NCBI GenBank assembly: GCA_029531795.1
Contig: JAPEIS010000018.1
Span: 62,001-126,000, forward strand
Origin: Sclerotinia nivalis
Lineage: Eukaryota; Ascomycota; Leotiomycetes; Helotiales; Sclerotiniaceae
Direction of reading: 5' to 3'
Length of the DNA: 64,000 nucleotides
This document shows positions 48,501 through 60,015 of this stretch, piece by piece (the stretch's first letter is position 1; every line of letters starts with the position of its first letter). The position numbers and the translations under genes are program-made. The notes below the pieces were generated by a model. It had not been told where the DNA came from. It saw only the letters and a program-made list of their open reading frames with translations, and made no database searches.

Positions 48501-51500
48501 ATGATTAATCTAGATAGGATTAATACTATAGATTATCCAATTATTTCGATCATTATTCGTATTGTAAACAAAAATCGTCCTTTTCGAATTAAGGGAATAT
48601 ATATTTTGCTAGAGTTATTTCCAATAGAGGTCATTATAAACAAATCCAATTGTATTATTGATCAAGGTTCTGATGGCAATATTATTTTTTCTGTTTTTGT
48701 TGATCATTTAGGTTTATATTGATATAGAATTCAATTCAATAACAATATCTCAATAGGAATTGTTGATGGAATTGATACAGATCTGAAAGAATATACTATT
48801 ATTAATCTTGTAGTTGAAGGGGTTCGATGAATTATTTATATTTTTATTCGTTTTAATAAAGAAAATAATCCTAATAAAGATCAAAAGACTTTTTTACTAA
48901 ATCTATTATGGTTTTATACAATCAAAGATTATATTGATATCTTTAATTCTATTCTTTCTATTGGAGACAAAGATTTGGGCAAGAAAAAAATGCTTATTCA
49001 GATTCTGAAACTTAAATAATTCTTTTTTTATCAACTTATTCTATATTCAACCAATCCAAAATACCAAATAGCTGTTCTAAATGCTGAAATTTCAATGAAT
49101 TTTGAAATTGCCGGCAGAAATATTGATAATTTTGTATCCAAGGTCAAATCAATTCCAAAAACAATACAATTCGAAGATCAACAAGAAACTAATTCATTAG
49201 AAGACTCTTTCGATTCAACAGATTCCGAAGAAGTATTCGAAGAAGCATCTAATTCCCTTTCTGAATCTATTTCAGAATCTCAAGATAACTATTCAGATTC
49301 AGATGATTCACAAGATTCTTTAAACTTTTGAATCTTTAGTATAACTCAAAACTACTTTCTTTTTCTTCGAAAATCAGTATTAAAAGATCTAAAAAAATTT
49401 AGGATAAAGATTTTTTATATATTCGATTTCTTCAAGGATTTATATAATCTAAATTATCTTATTCAATAAAGGATATACTCCTTCAATTATTAGATAATTT
49501 CGAAGAAAATGCTTTTTCAGATATTTTTGCCGAAAAACAAGATTATAACTTCGATTATCGGAAACATCGTCATCATTCTACATCTTCCTTTTCGAAAGCC
49601 TAATTATTATATACTCTTAATGCAACCTTTCAAATAGATAATCCATATATACCACTCGAAATTCTATATCAACTCGATTTTTCTTTCAAAGCAGATTCCA
49701 AACATCTCAAACTACTTCCTCAAGGAAGAAATCAATATATTTCGATTAATCAAGCTTTTACTTTTCAATCGGACCCTCCAAAAACATATATATATTCTAC
49801 AAATAAAACACCGATTCCTCGAAAAATATCTACAGACTTATTAGATATTATTAATGAATAATTTCAAAAGAATGAAATTGATATAGGTTTCTTAACAATA
49901 GATGAACTTCGATTAAGAGTTATTCGATTTCTTTATACCTATAAGGATTTAAACGCTACAAAACTAGCTTATATTCCTTCTACTTCTCTTTATACTCATC
50001 GAATACAATTCAAATCAAGCATTCTCCTTTATAAAAATAGGAAAAGACCTAAATATAATCCTCAATAAATGTTTTGATTTAATAAGATCATATCTGAAGA
50101 ATACAAATACTATATATATGAATATACTATAATAACCAACAGCAAATTTTCCGATTGATCAATAATACCATTAGTAATTGATAAATCAGATATTGAATAT
50201 CCCAAAAATCTTCTTTCTTATAAATCTAATCCTGAAAAACATATAGTTTTCGATTATTCGAAAATTATAAAACAAATGCCAAGTAATTATTGTACTTTAT
50301 CTTAAGATATTCACGAATTTCTCTTTTATCCGAATTATAAGATATATCTATAATTCGATTTGAAATATACTTATTGGGGTATACTTCTTTATCTAGAAGA
50401 TCGTCATTATTTTGCTTTTTCTATAAGAGATTCAGCTTAGATATAACTTACCAGAGTTCTACAAAGTATTCAAACTGCTTGCTTTTCTATATTTGAGCTT
50501 CTCTATACAGTTTTCGATTATATTTCTTCTTTTAAAGATGATTCAACAAATAGAGAATATCCTTCTATATTTGAATTTAGTATTGAAAACAATTTAGCAT
50601 TGATCAAATTCTATATTGATAATATCTTTTCAGATTCTACAACTTCAGAAGAAGCTTATTTTAATCTAACTAATCATATTTTTCCTCATTTTGATTTCGT
50701 TTAGCTATATTTATCTTTCAAAAAATTGTATATCTTTATTGATCAAATAAAAGCTTTAGAAGTTTTTTATAAAACTGATGGTATTATGATTACCAAACCA
50801 ACTAGAGCAACCAAAATCAAGAATTTTCCGGTTCCTATTAATCAAACTAGAGTTCGAAGTTTTCTAGCTACAATACAAATGACCTATAAAGGTATTAAGA
50901 ACTTTGCTAAAATCTTTTATTCTTTTTCTTGTCTTACAAATAAAATGGAATAGCAATAAGGAGTTTATGAATAATTAACTTTCGAATTTTTATAAGAGAA
51001 ATACTTAGAAATAATCGATTCCTACAATATCGATTATACTTTTCCAATTCAGATATATACAGATTCAAATATTTTTATATCAAAATACTTTATTACTCAG
51101 GAACGTTACCTTTCAAAACAGAATACTGAATATCTAATGGAATATCCTATATTATATGATTCCTTTTTGTTGATCAAAATATAAAGAAATTATAATACCT
51201 ATAAACGCGAATTACTCGTTATCATTGAATTCATCAGAAAATACTATTATTATTTCAGATCTACTGAAAATTGTATAATCTTCATTGATCATTTGCTACT
51301 TATCAATTTCTTTTTCTCAGTTCTCAGATTAGAGGTATATATATTTGTTAAACAATGAAGCTTTTCATTTTCAATATCACTATTATTCATATTCTAGGAA
51401 TTCGTAACAAAATTGCAGATACTCTTTTTTATACTATTTTCCCGGATCCTGATTGTAAATCAAATAATCTTTTAGACTCTTTAGGAGAACTACAATATAA

Positions 51501-53210
51501 TACAAACAATCCCAAGTGGATTTGAAAAAAGATATTGGAAACTACAAAGAACTTCTTTGTTTTCGAAAAGCCCAATATCTACAAAAACAATTAGATTTCA
51601 AAGATCAGAATATATTTTCTATATTATCATTGAAAGAACCAATAATTATTAATTATTTTATAATTATCTTCAATAGTATTCAACATAGTTTAATTGTAAA
51701 TAAATATAATGAGGATCTATAATATTCTTTTATATATACTTATATAACAATTCAAACTCTTTCTGAAGATTTTTCCAAATTAAAGAAAGTAGTCTTTCTT
51801 AAATATATCAAGAACTTTTATATATTCGAGAGTAAACTATATTTTTCCTTTTATAGAATCGATAAATAATATATTCTCAAATCTGAAGTTTCAAAAGTAC
51901 TAACTTTCGTTTATGATTTAGAAGATCATTATATAGCAAAACTCACAATCAAGAAATTTAGAAATTATTGATAATCAATATTAATTATCAATATCAAATA
52001 GTATATTCAAAATTGTATGAAATATATTAAGTATAATATACAACAAAGGATATTCTATCTCAAATTTTATAAAATTGATCATCCTTTAACTTTTATTAAT
52101 TTCGATTTCATAAGATCTTTTCTATCTATTTCAATCAATAAAGCTGAGATCCTTAAAATGATTTGGCTGGTAATTCAAAAACTTATCAAAATCGGCATTA
52201 CTACTCAATCAATAGATTTCGATGACGATATATTCGATAAAAAATTTTTTATTTACTTTTCTTATATCCTTTTTGTAATCGATTATTTTTCATACTATAT
52301 TTAGGCTTTTCCAACAATTAAAGCAACAAATACTGAAACAGTAAGATATTTAAATTGGATTTTCAATACCTTTGGAATTCCGATCAAAGGACTTTATAAT
52401 TCAGATACTCACTTCGAAAATAAAATAATTAAACAATTTGTTAAAGAAACCGGAATGCTATTTATCTCCACAATTATAGAAACTAAGAAATCCTTTGGAA
52501 TAGTTGAGAAAGGTAACAATCTCTTTCAAAGAATCCTCAAAAAGATTGATTCAAAAATCGAAAATTAGTCTATAGAAGTTCAAACTTCAATCAATTCATT
52601 CAATATATAAAAAATCGATTATCTAGGATATTCTTTTTATAAAATCCTTTTTAAATATCAGCCTGTAAGATATCTAGAAATCAAATACCCTTCAAATCAA
52701 TGTTTTGAAATCCAAAACTTCTTATTTAACATTACAAACCTCGATAAGGACTTTCCAGAAGAAATCCATCAATCAAAAATCTTCGATTTTATATACAACA
52801 AAGAGTTAATTCAATAGAAAGTCTTACAACGATTTAATTAAAAAAAAAAACATTAACTAAAAAGAAACACAATATAGAAATTCGAAACTATACAATTTTC
52901 GATCCTAATCAAATAATTATACTTTATAATAAAGCATCTACTAAAAAAAAACTCCATCCAGCTTACTGCAATCCATTTATAGTAATTGATCCTACAAGAA
53001 ATCATCAGAAATCCTATCAATTACAACAAATCAATAGTAAATTTATTCATCGATCTTTTTATATCGATTATCTAAAATCCTTTAAACCTAGAACAAACTA
53101 TTTACAAGTCTCATTCGAAAAAAACATCCCTGAATACCAGAATTTACGAATTGATATTTTCAAAACAACTCTTCCTTCAATTTTACAAAACGAAAAAGGT
53201 TTTTGACAAC
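48501..53210 (+). pseudogene. Element E pol (PR-RT-RH-IN)
   Basis: The protease carries CIIDQGSDGNIIFS (about 48650). The RT entry region reads YTHRIQFKSSILLYKNRKR (about 50000). RT reads FDLKYTYWGILLYLEDRHYFAF (about 50350) and FYIDNIFSDS (about 50615, catalytic YxDD reduced to YIDN). RNase H reads DSFLLIKI, NTYKRELLVIIEFIRKYY and FIDHLLLINFF (51150-51310). The integrase core reads FINFDFIRSF (about 52100), FNTFGIPIKGLYNSDTHFEN (about 52365) and the region around FGIVEKGNNLFQRIL (about 52495), which keeps the D-D-E spacing. No chromodomain was seen. Stops are frequent throughout. Confidence 0.82.
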
Positions 53211-53891
53211 CCGAAAAGGAAAATAACCTATAATAACAACAAAAACATTTTCAAATCAAAGTATATATTACGATAAGATCATATAGAGTACACTTTCGAT
53301 CTTAATAGAATCTAAATCATATACAAAAGTCGGAAGAATCTGATCAAATCTGTACAAGGTTAGAGCTTCAACTAACCGATTAATTGATAAAATTATATTC
53401 GAATTTCAACAAATCTGTTTTGAGAAAATTGATACAATTATAATTTTCGAAAAAGTTAAGGATAAAAATATTATCAATTTAACGATTCTTTTAAACTTAG
53501 GGAACCTCAATAAACTCATTCTTGATTAAACCATTTTCAGCAAACGATCTTATAGTTTTCCTTTCAAACTTTCGATCGTTTTCTTCAATCAAATCTAAAC
53601 TTTATTTTCAGTTCAATTTATAAAAGATTTTAAATATTAAATTGTTTAAAGATCTTTTTATATTTACAGCAAAATGATATAAACCGAGAGCGATATTAAT
53701 TTAATATAATCCATTTCTTCTTTTTCATTAATTAGGAAAGTAAAAATAGTATACTAGACTAGGAGCTAGGGAAATATCATTTCACAAGAAGGTTTCTAAT
53801 TCATTTAACAAGAAAACAATATATATATAATTTCAAAAAATCTCTAAATAAAAGAAGCATACGGAAACGCATATTGCTTCAGCTTCAGTTT

Positions 53892-54025
53892 AGATACCGT
53901 ACCAAAAAAGAGACAGGTAACGTAACTCCAAAAGGGTCTATATAACCACTCCAACTCAACCTAGTTTAATAAAAAAATGCGCAACTTCAATTTATCATTT
54001 TGTATCCGTTTACGTCGTGTTTACT
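53892..54025 (+). repeat. Element E 3' LTR (134 bp)
   Basis: It is the same length as the 5' copy and is followed by GATCC at 54026-54030. Confidence 0.88.
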
Positions 54026-54420
54026 GATCCCTTTCGAATTCTGAAAGCTATAAATTCGTATACTTATAAACTGAAGCTTTTTATCTTTATAAAGAATCAT
54101 TCAATCTTTCATATTAATTTATTGTATCCCATCAATAATGATTCTATCTTTAATCAATACAACCCGTCTCCCTTTTCTATTGAAATTGAAAGCATTGAGC
54201 AATTCGATATAAAGGAAATCCTGGATTCCCAATGAGAACATCAAGGCCGTAATAATCTTCACCTGAAATATATTATCCGATGAATAGATTATAATACACT
54301 TACCGAAGAGTTTACAGAATATTTGGAAAATATTCAAGAATTGATCCGTAATTACTATCATCGTTATCCGGATAAACCTGGTCCCTTTAATCGTTTCAAC
54401 AAAGTTCGACCCTAAAAAGG
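54026..54420 (+). pseudogene. Element C pol, second part (end of IN and chromodomain)
   Basis: It continues the integrase interrupted at 45405: DPFRILKAINSYTYKLKL, FHINLLYP. The chromodomain follows (FDIKEILDSQ, NNLHLKYIIR, IDYNTLTEEFTEYLENIQEL) and the frame ends KPGPFNRFNKVRP before a stop near 54412. The 3' LTR starts a few bases later at 54428. Confidence 0.85.
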
Positions 54421-55206
54421 GGGATACTATTACAAAGTCCCCATATATAATATACAGAGACCGTTCAGATTCCGATTTATAAAAGTCGGACCTCAGATAA
54501 GTGTAGGCTAGCCCCAATCGGGGCTAGCGCTACATATAAATATATTTAAGGAACCGTTCCTTCTATAGAAATGTAACTCTTCGAGCTATATTTTATTAAT
54601 AAAAGTGATTTCTATTATTCTATCTGCTGCCTCCGTGATAAAATTGATCTATTAATTCAATATTAATAATAGGATTTGTATTATTCGATAATTGATATTA
54701 CCAATATAAAAGTTGATCGATATAGATTCGAATAATAGTAGTTTTATAATCGAATATTTGATTTCGAAATTCAATACGAATATTATTGATGTAAAATGAA
54801 TTCAATATTTAATCTAAAGATTTTAATTTATTCTATATACTAGGCAAATCAGTAATATCAGCAAACTCCATTAGTTCCTCTCGTTGAATAGATAATACTG
54901 CTCTATTTAAAATAGTAAAAGTATTTCCCTTTTTATCAATAAATTCAGATCTTTTATATCTTTCAACGATGGTAGTATTATTCGTAAATACTGGTTCGAT
55001 ATCTATACCAGCAACTATTCTCCAATCATCAGTAGCAACAAGAGTTAGTTTGCAAGCAGAATGAAAATCAGAATAATTATTTCCATCAAAAATAGATATA
55101 GAACTCTATTTTGACTTGTAATTCTTTTTGATCGATGATGATTGTTCTATAATAACGATGAATAATGTAATTGTATCAGTAGAAGTACAATGCGGGCTTT
55201 ATAATC

Positions 55207-55325
55207 TATTGGAATACGAAATATAGAGTTGCAAGTATATAGTTATTATTGTAGTGTAGGTTCTATAGAAAGTTTATATATGAGGTTATACGGCGAACAG
55301 AATACTGACTCAGCAACTTTCAACA
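55207..55325 (-). repeat. LTR I3 (5' LTR of the gag-only element)
   Basis: It is 119 bp and colinear with 39113-39231, with decayed ends (TATTGGAA and TTTCAACA on the plus strand). Confidence 0.8.
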
Positions 55326-55882
55326 ATTGTAATAGTATTTATACTTATTTATATTTTATAAAAAGAATAGGAATAGTATATCTGTATATACAATGTTGAA
55401 TTCTATAGTTCTGAATAGTAGATTAATCTAGAATAATTTAATGAATATTGTTATTCTTATATTAAATTGGATTTGACTTGTTTTACTATTGATATGTTTA
55501 ATATAGTGTTTTCAATATTATATTATACTAGATACTGATCATATTCGACAATTAATTATTTTATAGTTTTTATATCAATTATAATATTGTAGAATTCTTC
55601 TTTATTATATTATATATCAATAACAAATGTTTCGATTTCTTTAGTGAGAGTATATATAAATGATTTATTTGTTAATAATTCTAGGATTTCTTCGATCATT
55701 TTTGATTTTAATAATATAAAATAGCTTTTATTTTTATCGTCATTGTTTTATAGATCCAAATTGCTAAAATAGCTATTGATAGCTTTATTTCCTGAATTAT
55801 ATTTATCTAATTCGCTTTTGTATTCAATAAGAAACTATATATATTGTTTATCGAATTTATTATTGCTTTTGTTTCTTTAATA

Positions 55883-56521
55883 TTATTCTCGATATCGATG
55901 TTTTGATTCTTTTTGTTCTTTTTTGCTATATTTGTATAATCTACAATTTGGCTTTCTGCAACTTCTAACCCAATATCTTTTAATGTCGTTATATCTATCG
56001 GGGGTATTGAAGTATTTGTTTAAATTATTATTGAATCTATTATATAAATAGCTACAAGATCTATTTCCAGAATTATTATAATATCTACAATCTATAAAGA
56101 ATATATTATTATAAGGATCTATAAAATGCATTTTCTTTTATATATCAATCGATTACTTTAATTGATTGATAAATGTAGTTATAATATTCTTTGAATTGTA
56201 TATTATTATTGAACAAGCTGGTATTATATTATATATTAAGATAATCTTGTTCAATAACGTTTTAGGTTTTTGTATTTCATTTGATAGATTATATTACAAT
56301 AAATAAAGCTCTATAAGTAGAGTTTATAAATAATCTTGAAGGTTTTTGTTGAAATATTTTGATTGAATTATCAAAAATGTAAGGTTATTCCATTTTGTTA
56401 TGATATTATATTTGTATTTTATTCCTTCGAAATTATTTACCATTAAATTATATAATCCTTTGAATATAATTGAAAGTTCATCAATATTTGAATTATAGAA
56501 ATCAAGTATATTACCTTTCAA
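55883..56521 (-). pseudogene. Copia-type gag remnant
   Basis: 55883-56131 ends CRKPNCRLYKYSKKEQKESK, which resembles the distinctive zinc knuckle of ascomycete copia Gag (usual form CxxCxxxGCxSxxH). 56324-56521 reads part of the preceding capsid. It probably belongs to the same old element as the RT/RNase H at 36871-39112, now separated by the gag-only element and element C. Confidence 0.65.
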
Positions 56522-56529
56522 TATTATAA

Positions 56530-57135
56530 AAAAAACTTGAAGATATAGTTTTTCTAAAATATTAATTTATATATAACGATCTTTGAATATAAAAAATTTA
56601 TAATCAAAATTATCATTATATTTTTCATAAAGCTTTTCCTTTTTATAAAGTTTGATAAAATTAAGGATATACTGAATTATAATAATAGTTTGTTGTCAAT
56701 TATTTGTTTTATTAGGAGATCCTTCTAAAAATATAAAATTATTATTATCTGAAAATGATTCGGTTTTGATTTCTAAAAGTACAATTTTCTCTTCCTTTTC
56801 GTTATCGTTTCGATTAAAATTAGTATCGATCTGATATAAATAGTATAATGATCTGAATTATAATTATAGTACTGAATTATCTCGTTTGTAAACTTTGATT
56901 TCTTGTTCTATTTATAATCGGAAAATAAAGGATCGAGATATATTATAAATAACTTTTACAGTTTCAAAAAGACCTTTCTATATATTAATATTAAAAACTC
57001 AAAGAACTTTTTGTAAACAGTATAATTCAACTTTTTCAATGTTTATTAAATATCTGAATTCGAATTTTTCGAAATCATCGAAAAAGATATCAGCTAGTTC
57101 TTCATCATAAATATAGTTCTTGTTGTATTATATAT
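56530..57135. other. AT-rich decayed sequence
   Basis: Nothing is recognisable beyond strong A/T bias. It is probably the 5' part of the old copia element. Confidence 0.35.
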
Positions 57136-57140
57136 ATTTT

Positions 57141-57285
57141 ATCACGGTGGTGATAAAGTGCTTTAAGATATGATGATATTCTACGAAGAAGGAAGAAGGT
57201 GCTAGGAAGAACGCCGACTATATAGGGGATGGATACCTTAGACAGTTATACAGACTAGCTAGGAACGGATTACGAACCCGTGACA
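57141..57285 (-). mobile_element. Solo LTR G2 (145 bp)
   Basis: It is very similar to G1 (25525-25670) and flanked by TATTT (57136-57140 and 57286-57290). It is slightly more decayed than G1. Confidence 0.9.
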
Positions 57286-57290
57286 TATTT

Positions 57291-57871
57291 GAAGATCACA
57301 TATTCGTTTATAGATTCTTCGATTTCCTTATCAATTATATCTTTTTCAATTCATCCTTTGAATTTCTTCTTTGCAATAATATAATCGAAATTATCAAATA
57401 TAAGATTAAATATATTCATAATGAAGATAACTATATTGATGGTTATTGAATTTGATTGTAATCTTTTAAAACCGTTTTAAATTCTTGAAGGTGATTTTAA
57501 GAGTATATTGAAATGTATTGTTGAATAGGATTTATAGGTTTTGATAAGGTCTTTTATATTTTCTGCAATATATTGTATTCGTAAGGAATAGATATAGATT
57601 TTTAAATTGAAAGTTGTTATATAAAAAGAGGTATTAAAAAATACTTACTATAGTTCTTATAATTGAATCTAGTAGAATCCTTTGTATAGTATTGGGTTTT
57701 TATAATACAATAGATTAAGGTTTCTTATAAAAAAAAATTTTTATTGAAAGTAAAGGTATATTCGATTTCTTCGTATAGTGAAATCGTAATTGTTGTTTAA
57801 TATAAGCAAATACATAATCGATATAGACTTCAATCCTTTACAAAATCTCAAAATCCTTGAAACTCCTTTCT
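57291..57871. other. AT-rich decayed sequence between G2 and B2
   Basis: No frame longer than about 60 codons and no recognisable repeat. Confidence 0.35.
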
Positions 57872-57876
57872 GATAT

Positions 57877-58236
57877 TGTCACGGGTAATCACATGATATC
57901 TGATTCACATGACTGGTGATCTACGATCACCCCATACTCCACGATCATTATACCCCTCATTTCACATTAGTTATCAGGCCCTTCTAGATCTTGTCGATCC
58001 TTACGATCGTCAACCCTCTCCTGATATCATACAAATCGAAGCCTAATCTAATTGATGCTTCTCGTCGACTAGATAGCTTCCATTAAGTCTATATATACCA
58101 CCCACGATCCTTAAGATCGAGGGCAGATCATTCCAACACAGTTCTCATTCAATACACATTTAACTCTATCACTTCACTATAACCATCTTCTCCCCGATCT
58201 GTTCAACGTGCTCCATGATCGTACTATCTCGTGATA
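57877..58236 (+). mobile_element. Solo LTR B2 (360 bp)
   Basis: It starts TGTCACGGGTAATCACATGA and ends CTATCTCGTGATA, with GATAT on both sides (57872-57876 and 58237-58241). It contains the hairpin GGTGATC-TAC-GATCACC and several GATC-rich short inverted repeats. It is the best-preserved B copy and supplies the empty site for C1. Confidence 0.92.
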
Positions 58237-58378
58237 GATATAATATCTAAAAGTAATTTCTTTAGCATATAAATCCTGTATAATATAAGATACTATATCT
58301 CTTCAAATTGATCCAATTGAATCAAAAACTTTCAGGGTTGCAATAACCAAACTAATCGTTATTCCGAAGTTCCTAATT

Positions 58379-58445
58379 TGTGATATCACTAATTAGTATT
58401 GGTATTATTCCGGTGATACTATTCGTATAATACTATTGTAGTATT
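58379..58445 (+). repeat. Fragment H3 of the H repeat
   Basis: TATCACTAATTAGTATTGGT matches the start of H1 (ATCACTAATTAGTATCAAT), followed by ATTCCGG and ATTCG as in the family. It stops where unique sequence resumes. Confidence 0.45.
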
Positions 58446-59483
58446 TGTATTTATTGATTCTTGATTGCTATATTATAAAATAAGGGGGCTGTTTATATTG
58501 AAGGGGAAGGGGCTAGAGTTCGCTGGTGGTATGGCTCCTTGTGAGGTTGGTCATATGATATACCGACAATAACATTACGTCGAATCCAAGATCCTAACTG
58601 GTATTACATGAGTAGATACTAGATAGCTGTCTGGCCTAGGCTACCCTGGCCACTAAATGCGATGTATAGATTTAGAAGGAAACATTGCGAGAAAGACCCA
58701 CGATGAAGGTCCCCATAAGCATAAATGACAATAGACATTCTCCACTCTCTCGAAAAACATCAACAAATCATGCACGAATATACCACACAAAAAAGTACGA
58801 GCACACCAGAAAGAATAAGAATATCAAACACCTAAACGGCGAATACTAATCTACCATCAAACTTACCACATCTACCACGTTCTAGCCGGCGCAAGGCACC
58901 CGTTTTCAAGAGACTAAGGTGCTCCGCGTGAACGAGCTAGCGCCGAACGAGCGGCTCAGTATCTCAACTGTCAAATCTAGTTTAAAATACAATCAACCCT
59001 AGTATATCCTAGATACTCGTGCAGCCGTAACATATACCATACACACTCCACTCTCAAGCACATAGCACCTAGCGCACGATAATAAACTGGTGCATATTAG
59101 GTAGGGCAAGAGATACTTTCTGTGGTTTTTTTGTGTTCCGCATTTGGAATTTAGTAGCGGAATGAAAGAAAACTGAGCGGTAAATTCTCACGTATGGAAA
59201 ATTGAAATGCGGTTATTTTTTGTTTTTGGATGATGGTGGTGATTGTGTGTATTGATGATGGAGTAGGTATGATACTAATTAGCTATAGCGTAAGTGCGGC
59301 CACTTTCCGTCTTTTATTTTATTTTCTTCCCAGTGCCCTGGTCTTGGGATACTATCCCGTTTCTTGACCTACCTACCACCATAACCTACCTTCCAAACAA
59401 CACAAACTACACGCAGAGAATATATCCAAACCAGCGAATCGATATTACTATACAGAGTACCATCACATTAATTTGAATATCAT

Positions 59484-59516
59484 ACTATCTATCATCTATC
59501 ATCTATCATCTATCTC
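59484..59516. repeat. ATCTATC microsatellite
   Basis: CTATCATCTATCATCTATCA is a 7-bp unit repeated about four times. Confidence 0.85.
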
Positions 59517-59853
59517 CAAATAATCTGCTTACTAACTTATAATATCGTATGATACACATACATACACACATACACATATAATGAATATTTCGACAATAAA
59601 AAAACCGAATAATATATAGTTAATGATGATGAAAAATAACGAGTAATAATAAGTATCAGACACCAAATCAATTCCGAATAAAAAATACATCGAGCTAGAT
59701 AGATAGATAACCTCCCATACTCATCCTCACACTCATGGAATATATATTCCTTCTACCATCCTTCCATCCATCTTCCAATCTTCTCATCCGGCCATACTCA
59801 CACATTCACATTCGCAATACCATAATAACCAATCAAGAATCAAAAATTAAGAT

Positions 59854-59877
59854 ACCATCCATCCATCCATCCATCCA
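59854..59877. repeat. (CCAT)n microsatellite
   Basis: About six consecutive CCAT/ATCC units. Confidence 0.9.
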
Positions 59878-59899
59878 ATTGTGCTACACAACCAACGCA

Positions 59900-60015
59900 G
59901 ATCAACCCAAACCAACCCAACCCAAACCAACCCAACCAAAATTTACCACTTACTACCTACAATAACCCAAACCAACTCAACCAAAAATTTACCACTTACC
60001 ACTTACTACTCACAA
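59900..60015. repeat. Imperfect AACCCAAACC / CCACTTACTAC minisatellite
   Basis: Blocks of CAACCCAAACCAACC followed by AAAATTTACCACTTACTACC occur twice, about 50-60 bp apart, then degrade. Confidence 0.7.

Larger units (their letters stand above)
45411..54025 (+). mobile_element. Element E: Ty3/gypsy-type element with short atypical LTRs, inside element C integrase
   Basis: Direct repeats of 134 bp at 45411-45544 and 53892-54025 are flanked outside by GATCC (45406-45410 and 54026-54030). Removing the element restores the element C reading frame across the joint (KNLDPFRILKAINS). With this placement the LTR begins AGATACC and ends TTTACT, not the usual TG...CA. TGGTGATC immediately follows the left LTR, a plausible tRNA-primed primer-binding site. 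The total is 8,615 bp, longer than the other elements. Confidence 0.88.
40128..54640 (+). mobile_element. Element C: chromovirus with hairpin-rich LTRs, host of a solo A LTR and element E
   Basis: LTRs of 213 bp at 40128-40340 and 54428-54640 match solo copies C1 and C2. AAATT is present on both outer sides (40123-40127 and 54641-54645). The right LTR begins TATTACAAAGTCCCC where the intact form is TGTCACGGGGTCCCC, a pure transition pattern. Subtracting the nested solo A LTR and element E leaves 5,603 bp. Gene order is gag, protease, RT, RNase H, integrase, chromodomain on the plus strand. Confidence 0.93.
39652..55190 (-). pseudogene. Gag of the copia-like element, interrupted by element C
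   Basis: The first part (about 55190-54646) reads FDGNNYSDFHSACKLTLVA, DWRIVAGIDIEPVF and RYKRSEFIDKKGNTFTILNR, the N-terminal domain of copia-type Gag. The second part (40127-39652) reads MILEQFIIEFQSNKTILS, a zinc knuckle CYFYRKKGHFQYNC (second Cys replaced by Tyr) and a Lys/Ser-rich tail. The intact protein would be about 340 residues. A capsid plus zinc knuckle but no protease, integrase or RT means that element depended on a partner for mobilisation. Confidence 0.7.
39113..55325 (-). mobile_element. Gag-only copia-like element with 119-bp LTRs, split by element C
   Basis: The LTR at 55207-55325 (5' in element sense) and the LTR at 39113-39231 (3') are both 119 bp, begin TGTTGGAA on the minus strand (first G decayed or altered in places) and end TTCGTATTCCAACA or its decayed form. 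AATAAAAGGA, a polypurine tract, directly precedes the 3' LTR. Removing element C and its duplication leaves about 1,695 bp with one gag frame and no pol. Flanks do not show a matching 5-bp duplication (AAATT left, ATTGT right), so the insertion may have been accompanied by a deletion. Confidence 0.65.

Noticed and set aside
15760..55330. ATTGT beside both solo LTR I1 and LTR I3 as a shared target duplication
   Set aside because: I1 and I3 are in opposite orientation and I1 already has its own matching pair; in AT-rich DNA the match is coincidental.
59484..60015. CRISPR-like or telomeric array
   Set aside because: Units are simple 4-10 bp microsatellites and imperfect minisatellites without spacers and without TTAGGG.
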